This document shows positions 24,638 to 32,920 of a DNA stretch of 64,000 nucleotides, one piece after another. Positions within the stretch are counted from its first letter, which is position 1; each line of letters starts with the position of its first letter. The stretch is taken from contig NZ_JAENHO010000002.1 of the NCBI RefSeq assembly GCF_016785085.1, forward strand, positions 906,941-970,940. Direction: 5' to 3'. Source of the stretch: Paractinoplanes lichenicola. Its GTDB lineage: Bacteria; Actinomycetota; Actinomycetes; Mycobacteriales; Micromonosporaceae. Under the pieces are notes generated by a model. That model had not been told where the DNA came from and ran no database searches. It saw only the letters and a program-made list of their open reading frames with translations. A program made the translations under genes and the position numbers.

Positions 24638-25282
24638 ATGCTCCCCCAGCCTCCGCGCCGCTCCACCCACGCCACCAACAGCCCGCTGAACCGTCTCGTC
24701 TACGACCGGTGGGGCGAGTTCGGCCGGCCCGTCGTCCTGCTGCACGGCCTGCTCTTCGACCGGACGATGTGGTGGCCGGTCGCCGCCGAACTGGCCGGCG
24801 ACTGCACGGTCATCGCGCCCGACCTGCCCGGCCACGGCCAGTGCCCGCATCGCACCGATTACAGCCTGGAGCGGATCGCCGCCGACCTGGCCGCCCTCGT
24901 CCACGACCTGCAACTGCACCGGGCGCCGATCGTCGTCGGGCACGGCACGTCGGCCTGGCTGGCGATCGCGTTCGCCGACGCGTACGCGACCCACTGCCTG
25001 CTCACCCTGGACGAGCCCGACGACGGCCCGCTGAACACGGTCGACGACCTGGTCGAGGCGGCCGGGCTGGCCGCGGTGCCGGAGCACTACCGCCCGTTCG
25101 CCGAGCCCCGCCGTGACCCGGCGCTGCTCCGGGCGTACGCGGGCTGGACAGCGCAACCACCCACCCGCCGGCTGGCCGTCGCCGGTTCCGCCGGGGCCCG
25201 GTCAGGGCCGGCTCCCGACAACGCGTTCACCCACCTGTCCGACCCCGAGGGGTTCGCCGGGCGGTTGCGCGCCCTGCTGTGA
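24638..25282 (+). CDS. Alpha/beta-hydrolase-fold protein without the canonical nucleophile motif
   Basis: 214 residues. The strand-loop segments RPVVLLHGLLFDRTMWWPVA (oxyanion loop HGLLFD) and VIAPDLPGHGQCPHR are typical of esterase/haloalkane-dehalogenase-like hydrolases. Where the nucleophile elbow G-x-S-x-G is expected, the sequence is IVVGHGTSAWLAIAFAD, with Gly in place of Ser or Asp. The C-terminal half is short: only about 30 residues follow the predicted cap, against about 90 usually. The last 81 bases overlap the convergent ATPase frame. ATG at 24638 has GAAGAAGGA 9 bases before. It may be a non-catalytic or truncated protein. Confidence 0.65.
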   Translation: MLPQPPRRSTHATNSPLNRLVYDRWGEFGRPVVLLHGLLFDRTMWWPVAAELAGDCTVIAPDLPGHGQCPHRTDYSLERIAADLAALVHDLQLHRAPIVVGHGTSAWLAIAFADAYATHCLLTLDEPDDGPLNTVDDLVEAAGLAAVPEHYRPFAEPRRDPALLRAYAGWTAQPPTRRLAVAGSAGARSGPAPDNAFTHLSDPEGFAGRLRALL

Positions 25283-27037
25283 CGTCCAGGCGCGTTCGCG
25301 CAGCAGGCGCAGGCCGTTCAGCCCGACGATGACGGTCGACCCCTCGTGCCCGGCCACGCCGAGCGGGAGGGGCAGGTCGCCGAACAGGTCCCACGCGACG
25401 AGCACGGCGATGAACGAGCCCGCGATGATCAGGTTGGCCACGACCAGGTGGCGGGCCCGGCGGGACAGGGCGATGACGGCGGGCAGGGTGCCCAGGTCGT
25501 CGCGGACGATCACGGCGTCGGCGGTGGCCATTGACAGGTCGGCCCCGGCCCGGCCCATCGCCACCCCGGTGTGCGCGGCGGCGAGCGCGGGCGCGTCGTT
25601 CACACCGTCGCCGACGAACAGGAGCCCCGCCTCCCGCCGTACGTGCTCGACTTTCTCCTCGGGAAGAAGCCCGGCCCGTACGTCGTGCAGGCCGCTCGCC
25701 GCCGCCACCCGTTCCGCGGCGGCGGCGTTGTCGCCGGTCAGCAGCAGCGGAGGCCGTACGGTCAGGGCGGTCAGCGCGGCGACGACGGCGGGAGTCCGCG
25801 GGCGCAGCCGGTCGGTGAAGGCGAACGTGGCCGCGGGCCGCCCGTCGATGCTGATCAGCACCTCGGCGCCGGTGGCCCGGCCCGCCTCGACGAGGTGGCC
25901 GTCGACCACGGCCGAGATGCCGCGCCCCGGGATCGAGACGAACTGCTCGGCGTGGGACAGGGGCAGGCCCCGCTCGCGGGCGGCGGCGACGATCGCGCGG
26001 GCCAGCGGATGCTCGGACGGGTCCTCGGCGGAGGCCGCGAGCCGCAGCACCTCGTCGTCGTCGGCCCCGGCCACCAACCGGGGGCGCCCCTCGGTCAGCG
26101 TGCCGGTCTTGTCGAACGCCACCCGCTCGACCGCGCCCAGCCGCTCCATCACGACGGCCGACTTGACCAGCACGCCGTGCCGCCCGGCGTTGGCGATCGC
26201 GGACAGCAGCGGCGGCATCGTGGCCAGCACGACGGCGCACGGCGAGGCCACGATCATGAAGGTCATCGCGCGCAGCAGGGTCGGCTCGAGCGCGGCCCCG
26301 AAGGCCAGCGGGATCACGAACAACGCGACCGTGGCGACGACCATGCCGGCCGAGTAGCGCTGCTCGACCTTCTCGACGAACAACTGCGTACGGGATTTGG
26401 TCGCGCTCGCCTGCTCGACCAGCGCCACGATCCGGGCCACGACCGAGTCGGAGGCGGCCCGCCGTACGCGGACCCGCAGCGCCCCGGTGCCGTTGAGGGT
26501 GCCCGCGAACACCTCGTCGCCGGGCAGCTTGTCGATCGGCAGCGACTCCCCGGTGATCGTCGCCTGGTCGACCTCGCTCGCGCCCTCGGCCACCTCGCCG
26601 TCGGCCCCGATCCGCTCGCCCGGCCGCACGACGATCATGTCACCGGGCTCGAGCCGAGCGGTGTCGACGGTCTCCTCGCCCGCGGCCGTGACCCGGTTGG
26701 CCCGTTCGGGGGCGAGGTCGAGCAGACGACGTACGGAATCCTCGGTCTTGCGGGTGGCCACGGCCTCGAGCGCGCCCGACGTCGCGAAGATGACGATCAG
26801 CAGGGCGCCGTCGAGCACCTGGCCGATCGAGGCGGCGCCGATCGCGGCCACGACCATCAGCAGGTCGACGTCGAGCCGCCGCGCGCGCAGCGCCTTGAGG
26901 CCCGCCCAGCCCGGTGCCCAGCCCCCGGCCGCGTAACAGGCCAGGTAGAAGGGCAGCGAGGGGGCGTCCAGCAACTGCGCGACGAGGCCGGCCACGAACA
27001 GCGCGGTGGCGGCGGCCGCCCAGCGGACCTCGGTCAC
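25202..27037 (-). CDS. P1B-4-type heavy-metal translocating ATPase (CtpD/CtpJ-like)
   Basis: 611 residues from GTG 27037 (VTEVRWAAAATALFVAGL). TGES actuator motif in DQATITGESLPIDK, ion motif S265-P-C267 in IVASPCAVVLATMPPLLSAI, phosphorylation D309-K-T-G-T, GDGVNDAPALAAAHTG hinge, and late-membrane HEGSTVIVGLN. The SPC plus HEG-T combination marks subgroup P1B-4, which exports Co, Ni, Zn or Fe. No N-terminal CxxC domain is present. It is divergent from an NmtR-like sensor, so Ni/Co is the best guess. GTG at 27052 is an alternative start. About 27 C-terminal codons overlap the convergent hydrolase gene and look non-conserved. Confidence 0.88.
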   Translation of the reverse strand: MTEVRWAAAATALFVAGLVAQLLDAPSLPFYLACYAAGGWAPGWAGLKALRARRLDVDLLMVVAAIGAASIGQVLDGALLIVIFATSGALEAVATRKTEDSVRRLLDLAPERANRVTAAGEETVDTARLEPGDMIVVRPGERIGADGEVAEGASEVDQATITGESLPIDKLPGDEVFAGTLNGTGALRVRVRRAASDSVVARIVALVEQASATKSRTQLFVEKVEQRYSAGMVVATVALFVIPLAFGAALEPTLLRAMTFMIVASPCAVVLATMPPLLSAIANAGRHGVLVKSAVVMERLGAVERVAFDKTGTLTEGRPRLVAGADDDEVLRLAASAEDPSEHPLARAIVAAARERGLPLSHAEQFVSIPGRGISAVVDGHLVEAGRATGAEVLISIDGRPAATFAFTDRLRPRTPAVVAALTALTVRPPLLLTGDNAAAAERVAAASGLHDVRAGLLPEEKVEHVRREAGLLFVGDGVNDAPALAAAHTGVAMGRAGADLSMATADAVIVRDDLGTLPAVIALSRRARHLVVANLIIAGSFIAVLVAWDLFGDLPLPLGVAGHEGSTVIVGLNGLRLLRERAWTSQQGAQPPGEPLGVGQVGERVVGSRP

Positions 27038-27106
27038 TTTCCCGATCAGCACGCTGGCATCGTATATGCGCAAGTGCGAAGGTAAGAAGGCAGTCAGGTG
27101 CTCGGA

Positions 27107-27112
27107 TAGTGT
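27107..27112 (+). promoter_or_regulatory. -10 box TAGTGT of the metal-sensor gene (leaderless)
   Basis: TAGTGT ends 6 bases before the ATG at 27119 and no ribosome-binding sequence intervenes. The TGCG-N4-TGCG words at 27067-27078, upstream, might serve as the sensor's own binding site. Confidence 0.45.
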
Positions 27113-27118
27113 GACGGG

Positions 27119-27451
27119 ATGCACGACGAGCTGGCTGACTTCGACATGCCCGAGGACGACCAGGTGGATCTCGCGGCCGAGACGTTCCGGCTGCTGTCCG
27201 ACCCGACCCGGATCAAGGTGCTGTGGGCGCTGCTGCAGGGCGAGCAGTCGGTGGCCTGCCTGGCCGAGCTGGCCGGCACCACGCCGACCGCGGTCAGCCA
27301 GCACCTGGCCAAGCTGCGCATGTCACGCCTGGTGACGGGCCGCCGGCAGGGCACGTTCATCTATTACTCGGCGGCCGACGAGCACGTGCGGCGGCTGCTC
27401 GCGCAGGCGCTGCACCACGCGGACCACATAGATCCGGCCCCGCCTCACTGA
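27119..27451 (+). CDS. NmtR-like ArsR/SmtB-family Ni/Co-sensing repressor
   Basis: 110 residues. Winged helix: FRLLSDPTRIKVLWALLQGE and recognition helix TPTAVSQHLAKLRMSRLV. The C-terminal helix carries D87-x-H89-x10-H100-x2-H103 (DEHVRRLLAQALHHADH), the same spacing as the alpha-5 nickel/cobalt ligands of Mycobacterium tuberculosis NmtR (D91, H93, H104, H107). His2 could serve as the N-terminal ligand reported for NmtR-like proteins. Gene order with the divergent P1B-4 ATPase supports derepression of metal export. A terminator starts within its last codons. Confidence 0.88.
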   Translation: MHDELADFDMPEDDQVDLAAETFRLLSDPTRIKVLWALLQGEQSVACLAELAGTTPTAVSQHLAKLRMSRLVTGRRQGTFIYYSAADEHVRRLLAQALHHADHIDPAPPH

Positions 27452-27467
27452 GACGGGGCCGGCGTTT
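27434..27467 (+). terminator. Rho-independent terminator between convergent genes
   Basis: A perfect 9-bp stem CCGGCCCCG / CGGGGCCGG (27434-27442, 27454-27462) is followed by CGTTTT. It overlaps the end of the metal-sensor gene and can also stop transcription from the convergent gamma-glutamyltransferase gene, which ends 10 bases beyond. Confidence 0.8.
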
Positions 27468-27477
27468 TGGAGATCGT

Positions 27478-29274
27478 CTACTTCGGGTGGACCACTCCGG
27501 CCGCGCCGCCGCCGCGACGGACCGGCTCGGCCGAGGCGATGAAGCCGCCGCCCCGGGTGAACTCGATCGCCGTCGCGGCACCGAGCTCGGGCACGTCGGG
27601 CCCGAACGTGTGACCCAGCGCCGTCAGGGCGGGGCCATAGGTCGTACGGAAGGAAGGCTCGGCCTGGATGCCCGCGGTGTTGCGCTGCGAGGCCCGGGGT
27701 GCGGCCATCGCCGCCGGCAGGGACTGGCCCAGCACGACCCGGTTGAGCAGGATCTGCAGGACCGTCGTGATGATCGTCGCGCCGCCGGGCGAACCGAGCG
27801 CCAGGAACGGCTTGCCGTCCTGCAGCACGATCGTCGGCGACATCGAGCTGCGCGGCCGCTTGCCGGGGCCGGGCAGGTTCGGGTCGGCCGCGGGGGCCTG
27901 CGTGTTGGTGAAGTTGAAGTCGGTCAGCTCGTTGTTGAGCAGGAAGCCGCGCCCCGGCACGACCATCGCGTTGCCGCCGGTCTGCTCGATCGTGAACGTG
28001 TATTCGACGATGTTGCCCCAGCGGTCGGCGACGGTCAGGTTGGTGGTGCTCTGACCCTGCTCGGTGGGGCCGCCGACGGTGGCGGGCGTGCACCCGGTGG
28101 CGGTGATGTCACCCGGTGGGACGGGCTTGGTCAGCGCGGCGCCCGGCTTGATCTGGCACGCGCGCTGCTTGGCCCAGCCGTCGGACACCAGCTTCTGCAA
28201 GACCGAGTTCTTCGTGTACGCCCCCACGTAGCGGTTGCGGTCGGCGAAGCTCAGCGCGGACGACTCGAGGTAGTAGTGCAGCGCCTTGGTGACGTCCGCC
28301 TTGGACAGGCCGGCCGTCTCGAGGATGTTGAGGGCCTCGCTGACCGCCACGCCGCCGCTGGACGGGGTGTTCATGCCGTAGACGGTCAGGTCGCGGAACT
28401 TCGACTTGGTCGGGGCGGGATAGCGCAGCTCATAGTTCTTCAGATCGCTCAGCGTCAAAGTCCCCGGACGAATCGGGAATGTCCAACTTCCGACCGGATT
28501 GCTGGAGACCGGCGGGTTCTGGACCGTCCGGACGATGTCGCGGGCCACGGCGCCCTCGTACAGCACGTCGATGCCCTGCTTCGCGATCAGCCGATACGTG
28601 GCCGCGAGATCCGGGTTGCGTTGCGTCGAGCCGACCGCGGGCGGGGCGCCGTTGGGCAGGTAGAGCGCCTTGGTCGCGTCGAACTGGCCGAACGCGGCGG
28701 CGTTGTCGGCGATCTGCTGGCGGAACGTGGCGTCGACCGGGAAGCCCTTGTCGGCCACCCGGGCGGCCGGTTCGAGCAGGCTCGGCAGCGACTTGGTGCC
28801 CCACTTGCGGGCGGCCGACTGCCAGGTGGCGAGCGTGCCCGGGGCGCCGACCGAGAGGCCGGAGACGCGAGCCTCGGCGAACTCGTACGGCGTGTTGTCG
28901 GCCGGGTCGATGAAGTGGGTCTCCTTCATCGTGGCCGGGCCGGACTCGCGACCGTCGATCGTGGAGACGCTGCGCTTGCGGGCGTCGTAGTAGACGAAGA
29001 AGCCGCCACCGCCGATGCCGGCCGAGAACGGCTCGGTCACCCCGAGGGTGGCCGCGGCGGCGACGGCCGCGTCGACCGCGTTGCCCCCGCGGCGCAGGAT
29101 GTCGAGGCCGACGGCGGTGGCCGTGGGGTCGACCGTGGAGACCGCGCCGCCGTAGCCGGTCGCGGTGGGGCCGAGCGCGGGCGCGTGACCGCCGCCGCCC
29201 GCCTGAGCCGGCGACGGCGCCACCAACAGCGCCGCGGCCAGGGATGTCACGCCAAGGACCGGCCGAATCCGCAT
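27478..29274 (-). CDS. ggt: Secreted gamma-glutamyltransferase
   Basis: 598 residues with a Sec signal (VLGVTSLAAALLVAPSPAQA). Large-subunit features: RRGGNAVDAAVAAAATLGVT and GIGGGGFFVYYD. The autoprocessing/nucleophile Thr lies in EQGQSTTNLTVADRWGNIVE. Small subunit: GRGFLLNNELTDF, SMSPTIVLQDGKPF and the oxyanion SPGGATIITTVLQ. It cleaves the gamma-glutamyl bond of glutathione-like peptides outside the cell, supplying glutamate and cysteinyl-glycine. The ATG at 29274 has GGAGGA just upstream and opens on the signal peptide. Confidence 0.92.
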   Translation of the reverse strand: MRIRPVLGVTSLAAALLVAPSPAQAGGGGHAPALGPTATGYGGAVSTVDPTATAVGLDILRRGGNAVDAAVAAAATLGVTEPFSAGIGGGGFFVYYDARKRSVSTIDGRESGPATMKETHFIDPADNTPYEFAEARVSGLSVGAPGTLATWQSAARKWGTKSLPSLLEPAARVADKGFPVDATFRQQIADNAAAFGQFDATKALYLPNGAPPAVGSTQRNPDLAATYRLIAKQGIDVLYEGAVARDIVRTVQNPPVSSNPVGSWTFPIRPGTLTLSDLKNYELRYPAPTKSKFRDLTVYGMNTPSSGGVAVSEALNILETAGLSKADVTKALHYYLESSALSFADRNRYVGAYTKNSVLQKLVSDGWAKQRACQIKPGAALTKPVPPGDITATGCTPATVGGPTEQGQSTTNLTVADRWGNIVEYTFTIEQTGGNAMVVPGRGFLLNNELTDFNFTNTQAPAADPNLPGPGKRPRSSMSPTIVLQDGKPFLALGSPGGATIITTVLQILLNRVVLGQSLPAAMAAPRASQRNTAGIQAEPSFRTTYGPALTALGHTFGPDVPELGAATAIEFTRGGGFIASAEPVRRGGGAAGVVHPK

Positions 29275-29503
29275 TGATCCTCCGAGGTTTCTTCCGACAA
29301 TAAATCTTGTCATGTACGGCCATCCCTAACCCCCACCCGCCACGGGGAGACCGGGGGTTGACGCTACGCCTTTGTCAAGCCGGGGCTCGGACTTATCCAC
29401 AGGCGCGGGCGGGGCGGGGTGCTTTGTGGATGACGGGCAGTGTCGTTGGTCTATCCCTGCCTACCAGATCCGTCGGGAATGCGCCCCCCGAGACTCGAAA
29501 CAC
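29275..29503. other. Intergenic region with paired DnaA-box-like sequences
   Basis: Between the gamma-glutamyltransferase start and the SDR stop lie 229 bases without a convincing gene. TTATCCACA, a perfect match to the DnaA box, is at 29393-29401. An inverted near copy TGTGGATGA (8/9) is at 29425-29433, 23 bases apart, around a G-rich spacer. The ggt promoter must also be here. Chromosomal origin function is unlikely, as no dnaA or dnaN gene is near. Confidence 0.4.
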
Positions 29504-30250
29504 TCACCACGGCACCGCGCTGGTGTCGTCGAAGAACCCCCCGGTCGGGCACTCCCGGCCCATCGTGGCCAGCCGCACGACGACCGCCGCCCCCTCGGCC
29601 GCGGTCCGGGTCAGCGTGAACGGCAGGCCCTTGGCGAAGTCGGTGTCGCAGGCCCCGGGCGCGATCGCGTTGACCAGGATCCCGTCGCGGGACAGCGCCT
29701 TCGCGTACTGCACGGTGAGCATGTTCAGGGCGGCCTTCGACACCGGATAGCCCACCGAGCCCGGCATCCGGCTCAGATAGTGGGTGGCGTCGTTCATCCA
29801 GGTCATCGACGAGGTGCCGCTGGACACGTTCACGATCCGCGCGGCGGGTGAGCGGCGCAGCAACGGCAGCATCGCCTCGGTCACCGCGATGACGCCGAAC
29901 AGGTTCGTCTCGAACACCGCCCGCACCTCGCCGAGCTGCGCCGAGCCGGGCGTCTGGGCCGCGAACCCGCCGGAGACGCCGGCGTTGTTGACGAGCACGT
30001 CCAGACGGCCGAACCGGTCGCCGATCTCCGCGGCCGCCGCGGTCACGCCGCGCTGGTCCGTCACGTCGAGTCCGATCGGGTGCGCCTCGCCGCCCGCCGC
30101 GCGGATCTCGCCGGCCGCCTCGGCGCCCTTCCGCGGATCCCGGGCGCCGACCAGCACCGTCATCCCGAGCTCGGCGAACCGGTCCGCGACCGCCCGCCCG
30201 ATTCCCTTGTTCGCCCCGGTCACCAGCGCGATTGCCACATCTTCAGTCAT
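29504..30250 (-). CDS. Short-chain dehydrogenase/reductase
   Basis: 248 residues, classical SDR. NAD(P)-binding TGANKGIG near residue 12, NNAG in VLVNNAGVSGGF, catalytic Ser in IVNVSSGTSS, and Y-x3-K in GYPVSKAALN. Arg in VGARDPRKG after strand 2 suggests NADPH preference. The protein resembles carbonyl-reductase-like SDRs of actinomycetes; the substrate is unknown. ATG at 30250. It is divergent from a LysR regulator 69 bases away, which probably controls it. Confidence 0.88.
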   Translation of the reverse strand: MTEDVAIALVTGANKGIGRAVADRFAELGMTVLVGARDPRKGAEAAGEIRAAGGEAHPIGLDVTDQRGVTAAAAEIGDRFGRLDVLVNNAGVSGGFAAQTPGSAQLGEVRAVFETNLFGVIAVTEAMLPLLRRSPAARIVNVSSGTSSMTWMNDATHYLSRMPGSVGYPVSKAALNMLTVQYAKALSRDGILVNAIAPGACDTDFAKGLPFTLTRTAAEGAAVVVRLATMGRECPTGGFFDDTSAVPW

Positions 30251-30307
30251 GTCTCCAGACGACCACCGCCCGGCGTCGCGGACCAGGATCGACCCGATCT
30301 CGATCGA

Positions 30308-30313
30308 TACCCT
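30308..30313 (+). promoter_or_regulatory. -10 box TACCCT of the lysR gene (leaderless)
   Basis: TACCCT ends 6 bases before the ATG at 30320, with no ribosome-binding site. The palindromic TCGATCGA words at 30290-30307 just upstream, in the SDR/lysR divergent gap, are a plausible LysR-type T-N11-A binding site. Confidence 0.4.
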
Positions 30314-30319
30314 GAAGAT

Positions 30320-31144
30320 ATGGACATCGAGACCCGGGAGCTTCGCTACTTCGTGGCGGTGGCCGAGGAACTGCACTTCGGGCGGGCGGCCCGCCGGCTC
30401 AACATGGCCCAGCCGCCGCTGTCCCGGGCGATCCGGCTGCTCGAGCGGCGGATGGGCGTCACGCTGCTGGAACGCACCAGCCGCGAGGTGCGCCTGACCA
30501 CCGCCGGCGAGGTGCTGCTGGAAGAGGGCCGGGGTGCCTTGGAGGCGGCGGCCGCGGCGGTACGGCGTACGCAGCGGGCCGCCGCGACCACCCGGCGCCT
30601 GGTGCTGGCGCTCAAACCGGGCGGCGACGCCGGCCTGTTGCGATCGATCCTGGACCGCTACGCGGCCACCCCGGACGCGGTGCCGGTCGAGCTCGCCTTC
30701 AGCGTCGGCGAACGCGCCCAGATGGTCCGCGACGGCCGCGCCGATCTCGCGCTGCTGCACCGGCCGCAGAACGACCTGACCGGCCTCGACTGCGACGACC
30801 TGCACACCCAGGAGCAGGTCGTGGTGCTGCCGGAGGGCCATCGGCTGGCCGGCCGGGCCGCGGTGTCGATGGCCGACCTGAGCGGCGAGACGCTGCCCCG
30901 CTGGCCGGAGGCCCGTCCCGGCGTGACCGGCTATCCGATCAGCGACACGAACCAGCTGATGCAACTCATCCTGCTCGGACGGATGGTCGCGGTGCTCCCG
31001 GAGTCGATCCGTGATCGCCTGCCGCCGGGCGCGGTCTGCCGCCCGGTCACGGACGCCGTTCCGGCCACGCTCGTCATCGCCTGGCCCCGGGAATCCACAT
31101 CCCGGCAGGTCGCCGCCTTCGTAGCGGCCAGTTCGCCACGCTGA
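30320..31144 (+). CDS. LysR-family transcriptional regulator
   Basis: 274 residues. N-terminal winged helix: IETRELRYFVAVAEELHFGR and AARRLNMAQPPLSRAIRLLE, with recognition helix PPLSRAIRLLERRMG. The periplasmic-binding-like effector domain is short (about 95-270). It is divergent from the SDR gene, the standard layout for a LysR activator and its target. The effector is unknown. ATG at 30320 fits the canonical LysR start (MDIETRELRYF). Confidence 0.9.
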   Translation: MDIETRELRYFVAVAEELHFGRAARRLNMAQPPLSRAIRLLERRMGVTLLERTSREVRLTTAGEVLLEEGRGALEAAAAAVRRTQRAAATTRRLVLALKPGGDAGLLRSILDRYAATPDAVPVELAFSVGERAQMVRDGRADLALLHRPQNDLTGLDCDDLHTQEQVVVLPEGHRLAGRAAVSMADLSGETLPRWPEARPGVTGYPISDTNQLMQLILLGRMVAVLPESIRDRLPPGAVCRPVTDAVPATLVIAWPRESTSRQVAAFVAASSPR

Positions 31145-31177
31145 AGGCCCCGGCTGTCCTCGAGCAACGGAGATCAG

Positions 31178-31693
31178 ATGCCCCTGACGAACCCCTGGCT
31201 CGCCGAGCCGATGCCCGCCGGCCGGCTGCCCCGGGAACGCCTCGAGGAACGCATCCTCAACCTGCTGTCGGCGCAGAACATGTGCGTGCTGGCGACCACC
31301 GGCCCCGGCGGCCCGCTGGCCACCCCGGTTCGCTACTACTCGCTCGGCTTCACGGTCATGTTCACCGCCGCGCCCCGCTCGCCCAAGGTGCGCAACCTCG
31401 AGGCCGACCCGCGCGTCTCGATCGGCATCTTCGCCCCACTCACCGGCCTGGCCAGCAGCCGGGGAGCCCAGGTGTTCGGCGAGGCTCGCGTACTGCCGCC
31501 CGACCATGCCGAGCGCGAGCGCTACTGGGAGGCGTTCCGCTGGGAGAACGAGCACGCCGAGCGCGGCCGCCCGCTCACCGAGCCGCCCCGCGACACCCTG
31601 ATCGTCGTCGCGGCCGCCCGCATCGTCTACACCGAGCACTGGCTGCGCCGCGAGGGTTTCGCGGCCCGCCAGTTCTGGAGGGCACAGCAGTGA
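31178..31693 (+). CDS. Pyridoxamine 5'-phosphate oxidase-fold (split-barrel) protein
   Basis: 171 residues. The split beta-barrel flavin/F420-binding pattern is LLSAQNMCVLATTGPGGPLA followed by TPVRYYSLGFTVMFTAAPRS and PKVRNLEADPRVSIGIFAP. Members use FMN or F420, or bind heme. GGAG lies 7 bases before the ATG. Its stop overlaps the following GNAT gene by 4 bases (GTGA), so these are co-translated. It begins 33 bases after the lysR stop and may share its promoter. Substrate unknown. Confidence 0.83.
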   Translation: MPLTNPWLAEPMPAGRLPRERLEERILNLLSAQNMCVLATTGPGGPLATPVRYYSLGFTVMFTAAPRSPKVRNLEADPRVSIGIFAPLTGLASSRGAQVFGEARVLPPDHAERERYWEAFRWENEHAERGRPLTEPPRDTLIVVAAARIVYTEHWLRREGFAARQFWRAQQ

Positions 31694-32199
31694 TTGTCCG
31701 TCCCCGTCACGCCGCCGACCTGCCTGCTTGCGCCGCGGCCCTGCGCCGGGTGCACGACGCCGACGCGTACCCGCTGAACTGGCCCGACGACCCGCAAGCG
31801 TGGCTCACCCCGGCCACGGCGGCTTGGGTGGCCGAGGACGGTGAGCTGATCGTCGGTCACGTGGCTGTCCTCGACGACGAGGTCACGCGCCTGTTCGTCG
31901 TGCCCGAGGCGCGCCGTCACGGCACCGCCGGCGCGCTGCTGGCCGAGGCGCGCACCTGGGCCGCCGCGCACCAGCGCGTCCTGACCTTGAACGTGGTGGC
32001 CACCGACCGGTCCTCGGCGATCGCGTTCTACGAGTCCACGGGCTGGCGTTACACCCGTACGACGGTTGCCGGCTGGTCCGCCCCGGACGGCGGCCCGGTC
32101 GAGCTGCGCCACTACGTCGACGTCCGGGGGGTGGCTGGATCGCCTGGCGGGACGCGTGGCGAACGACGAGACTGGCCCGATGGCCCTGATCCACGTTGA
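31690..32199 (+). CDS. GNAT-family N-acetyltransferase
   Basis: 169 residues from GTG 31690 (VIVRPRHAADLPACAAALRR). The acetyl-CoA site is LFVVPEARRHGTAGALLAEA, a motif-A variant with H-G-T in place of the usual G-x-G, followed by LNVVATDRSSAIAFYESTGW. The C-terminal 25 residues are basic and look disordered. They overlap the start of the next gene by 20 bases in another frame. It sits in a compact PPOX-GNAT-esterase operon. Substrate unknown. Confidence 0.85.
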   Translation: MIVRPRHAADLPACAAALRRVHDADAYPLNWPDDPQAWLTPATAAWVAEDGELIVGHVAVLDDEVTRLFVVPEARRHGTAGALLAEARTWAAAHQRVLTLNVVATDRSSAIAFYESTGWRYTRTTVAGWSAPDGGPVELRHYVDVRGVAGSPGGTRGERRDWPDGPDPR

Positions 32200-32920
32200 T
32201 TTCTCCGCCGAGTCGCTCGACCTCGCCACCTCCATGACGGTGGTGCTGCCGCAGGAGGGCGCGACCCCGCCGCCCGTGCTCTATCTTCTGCACGGCCTCA
32301 CCGACGACCACACGGCGTGGACCCGCTACACGTCGATCGAGCGGTACGCCTACGACCACAACCTGGCCGTGGTCATGCCCCAGGTGCATCGCAGCTTCTA
32401 CGCCGACGAGGCGTACGGGATGAAGTTCTGGACCTTTCTCTCCGACGAGCTGCCGGGGCTGGTGCACCGGTTCTTCCGGGTCAGTGACAAGCGCGAGCAG
32501 ACGTACGTGGCGGGGCTGTCGATGGGTGGCTACGGCGCCTTCAAGTGGGCGTTGCGCCGGCCCGAGCAGTTCGCCGCCGCGGTCAGCCTGTCGGGCGCGC
32601 TCGACCTGTCGTGGCTGCAGCACAAGGACGAGCGGCCGCACATCCGCGAGGTGATGGAGCGCGTCTTCGCCGGCCGCGACGTGACCGGCACCGACGACGA
32701 CCTGCTGCACCTGATCGAGAACGCCGACAAGGGCGCCCTGCCCCGGCTGATGCTGCGCTGCGGCACCGGCGATCACCTGTTCGAGCAGAACGAGCGCTTC
32801 GTACACGCCTGTGCCCGCGCCGGCATCCCGCTGGACAGCGAGTTCGAGCCGGGCGGGCACGAGTGGTCGTTCTGGGACAGGCACATTCCGCGTGCCCTCG
32901 ACTTCATGGTCAAGAACTAG
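32180..32920 (+). CDS. Esterase of the Ag85/esterase-D-like alpha/beta-hydrolase family
   Basis: 246 residues with intact catalytic elements: HGLTDDHTAWTRYTSIER oxyanion region, nucleophile GLSMGGYGAFK, acid Asp in RCGTGDHLFEQN and His in GGHEWSFWDRH. These match acetyl-esterase and S-formylglutathione-hydrolase-like enzymes (tributyrin esterase EstA type). No signal peptide, so cytosolic. It likely hydrolyses short-chain acyl esters. The ATG at 32180 lies inside the end of the GNAT gene. Its stop overlaps the convergent PAC2 gene by CTAG. Confidence 0.88.
   Translation: MALIHVDFSAESLDLATSMTVVLPQEGATPPPVLYLLHGLTDDHTAWTRYTSIERYAYDHNLAVVMPQVHRSFYADEAYGMKFWTFLSDELPGLVHRFFRVSDKREQTYVAGLSMGGYGAFKWALRRPEQFAAAVSLSGALDLSWLQHKDERPHIREVMERVFAGRDVTGTDDDLLHLIENADKGALPRLMLRCGTGDHLFEQNERFVHACARAGIPLDSEFEPGGHEWSFWDRHIPRALDFMVKN

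Noticed and set aside
29393..29433. Chromosomal replication origin
   Set aside because: Only two DnaA-like boxes, and no dnaA, dnaN or gyrB genes nearby.
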